26,046 nucleotides of DNA. Source: a virus. The stretch is taken from the IMG/VR virus record IMGVR_UViG_3300047557_001727, positions 1 to 26,046 of that record; one strand, written 5' to 3'. The notes beneath the pieces are model-generated. The model was not told the origin of the DNA. It searched no databases and saw nothing but the letters and a program-made list of their open reading frames with translations. Positions 25,088-26,046 of this stretch are shown piece after piece; positions within the stretch are counted from its first letter, which is position 1, and every line of letters begins with the position of its first letter. The position numbers and the translations under genes were made by a program.

Positions 25088-26046
25088 AAATACTCGCACT
25101 TTGGGAGGGCATGGGTGGTGTGGAATATCACCGCCTTTATTCGCCCCTGAAATACCTGCAAATTAACCACAGCGACAAAGTTGAGGTCGATATTTGCACG
25201 GACATAAACGAAAAGGGGCTGCCTGATTTACGGGGTTATGACCTTGTTCTGTTCAATCGCTACATCGGGGCGCGGCATTACGATGTGTTGGTACACCTTG
25301 CAAAGCACAATATCCCGTACATTATTGACATTGATGATTACTGGGTGCTGCCCCGGTTTCACCACGCTTATAGGTGGTTCAAGTCAAACCAAATCAAAGC
25401 AGCCATAACGGATGCAATCAACTACGCCCACGCGGTTACAACCACCACCCCGGAACTGGCAGCGAAAATCAGGCCTTTAAACCCGAATGTGGCTGTCATT
25501 CCCAACGCCTTAAACCTGACCGATGAGCAATGGCTATCAGAGCCGACCGCATCCGATAAGATCCGGTTCGGGTGGGTTGGTGGTCTGACCCATGCCAATG
25601 ACATCCAAATCATTTGCGACAGCATTGCGGACATTTGCGCGGCATATCCCGACCGGGTGGAGTTCTACCTTTGCGGTTATGAGCAGCACCACATTTGGCA
25701 GTCCATTCTGTACCGATTTAACGGGGCAGCCGACAAGGTACGCCCACAAATAAAGGTTAGCCACGCCCAAAGTGTTAACGAATACGGCAACTTTTACCGC
25801 TTGTTTGATGTTGCACTTGCACCGCTAGAAGACACCAACTGGAACAACTGCAAATCAGAGTTGAAACTGATTGAAGCTGCTGCCTATTCTCTGCCCGTGA
25901 TCGCATCCGGGGTGAAACCGTACCTGAACCATGCAGGGAATGCCGGGGTGCGGTTGGTGAAGAACACGCCAACGGATTGGTTCAATGCGATGCGGTGGTT
26001 TATTGATAACCCCGACAAGACAAAAATCATGGGCGAAGCGAACAAA
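25084..26046 (+). CDS. GT4-type glycosyltransferase, cut by window end
   Basis: The 321 codons visible have no stop before the window ends. KILALWEGMGGVEYHRLYSP near the N-terminus, IIDIDDYWVLP and HAVTTTTPELAAKI in the middle, and IRFGWVGGLTHANDI followed by LAPLEDTNWNNCKSELKLIEAAAYSLPVIAS are the two-domain GT-B fold of family 4, with the E...E-type donor pocket as KSELKLIEAA. Donor and acceptor are unknown. Such genes occur in phages that decorate DNA or capsid, or alter host glycans. It is the second glycosyltransferase in this operon. Confidence 0.85.
   Translation, partial: MKILALWEGMGGVEYHRLYSPLKYLQINHSDKVEVDICTDINEKGLPDLRGYDLVLFNRYIGARHYDVLVHLAKHNIPYIIDIDDYWVLPRFHHAYRWFKSNQIKAAITDAINYAHAVTTTTPELAAKIRPLNPNVAVIPNALNLTDEQWLSEPTASDKIRFGWVGGLTHANDIQIICDSIADICAAYPDRVEFYLCGYEQHHIWQSILYRFNGAADKVRPQIKVSHAQSVNEYGNFYRLFDVALAPLEDTNWNNCKSELKLIEAAAYSLPVIASGVKPYLNHAGNAGVRLVKNTPTDWFNAMRWFIDNPDKTKIMGEANK

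Overview
The window reads as part of a bacteriophage (or prophage) genome of a Bacteroidetes host. The host call rests on promoters of the Bacteroidetes type (TTG, 19-21 nt, TAnnTTTG) in front of several operons, on weak Shine-Dalgarno use, and on many small phage families typical of that phylum. There is no rRNA, CRISPR array or insertion sequence. One tRNA-Gly(UCC) gene is present.

Left part (about 1-12.8 kb, mostly minus strand, transcribed right to left): a structural, entry and lysis module. It contains a membrane-anchored LEA-like protein, a membrane-anchored transglutaminase-like protein, two small membrane proteins, a likely major capsid protein followed by a strong terminator, two related beta-rich proteins, a coiled-coil protein, several single-TM proteins (one with a peptidoglycan-binding-like segment), a GH108-type muramidase with a C-terminal TM segment, a YadA-head-like spike or fibre, a holin-like pair, a unimolecular-spanin candidate and a RadA-like ATPase with a hydrophobic hairpin. 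No portal, tape measure, sheath, tube or large terminase is visible. The density of single-TM proteins suggests a virion with an internal membrane (inference). A short plus-strand operon at 11.1-11.9 kb (small putative RHH regulator plus two small proteins) interrupts the module.

Middle part (12.8-20.4 kb, minus strand): early and replication genes. These include a Rad52-like annealing protein, an SSB-like protein ending in DLPF, a DnaA domain-IV protein, a DnaC/IstB-like helicase loader, a DUF6291-like protein, a C5-cytosine methyltransferase, a DUF3310 protein and many small phage proteins. Within this operon, around 12.84-13.66 and 15.44-16.2 kb, are AT-rich single-gene inserts. Each ORF is followed by an attC-like imperfect palindrome starting YAAC and containing asymmetric internal loops. 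This looks like an integron-style or CALIN-style cassette invasion of a phage replication operon.

Right part (20.4-26.05 kb, plus strand): two divergent promoters sit back to back at 20.41-20.48 kb. They drive the minus early operon and a plus operon of HNH endonuclease, sigma-70-like factor, membrane proteins, GT9-like glycosyltransferase, SAM methyltransferase, ParB-like protein, an AT-rich Mom-like DNA-modification acyltransferase, a DUF5681-like (small-terminase-like) protein, and a GT4 glycosyltransferase cut by the window end. The tRNA-Gly gene lies antisense across the 3' end of the mom-like ORF and has its own consensus promoter. Together the right side looks like DNA or surface modification (anti-restriction) plus late-gene control, the middle like replication and recombination, and the left like virion and lysis functions.
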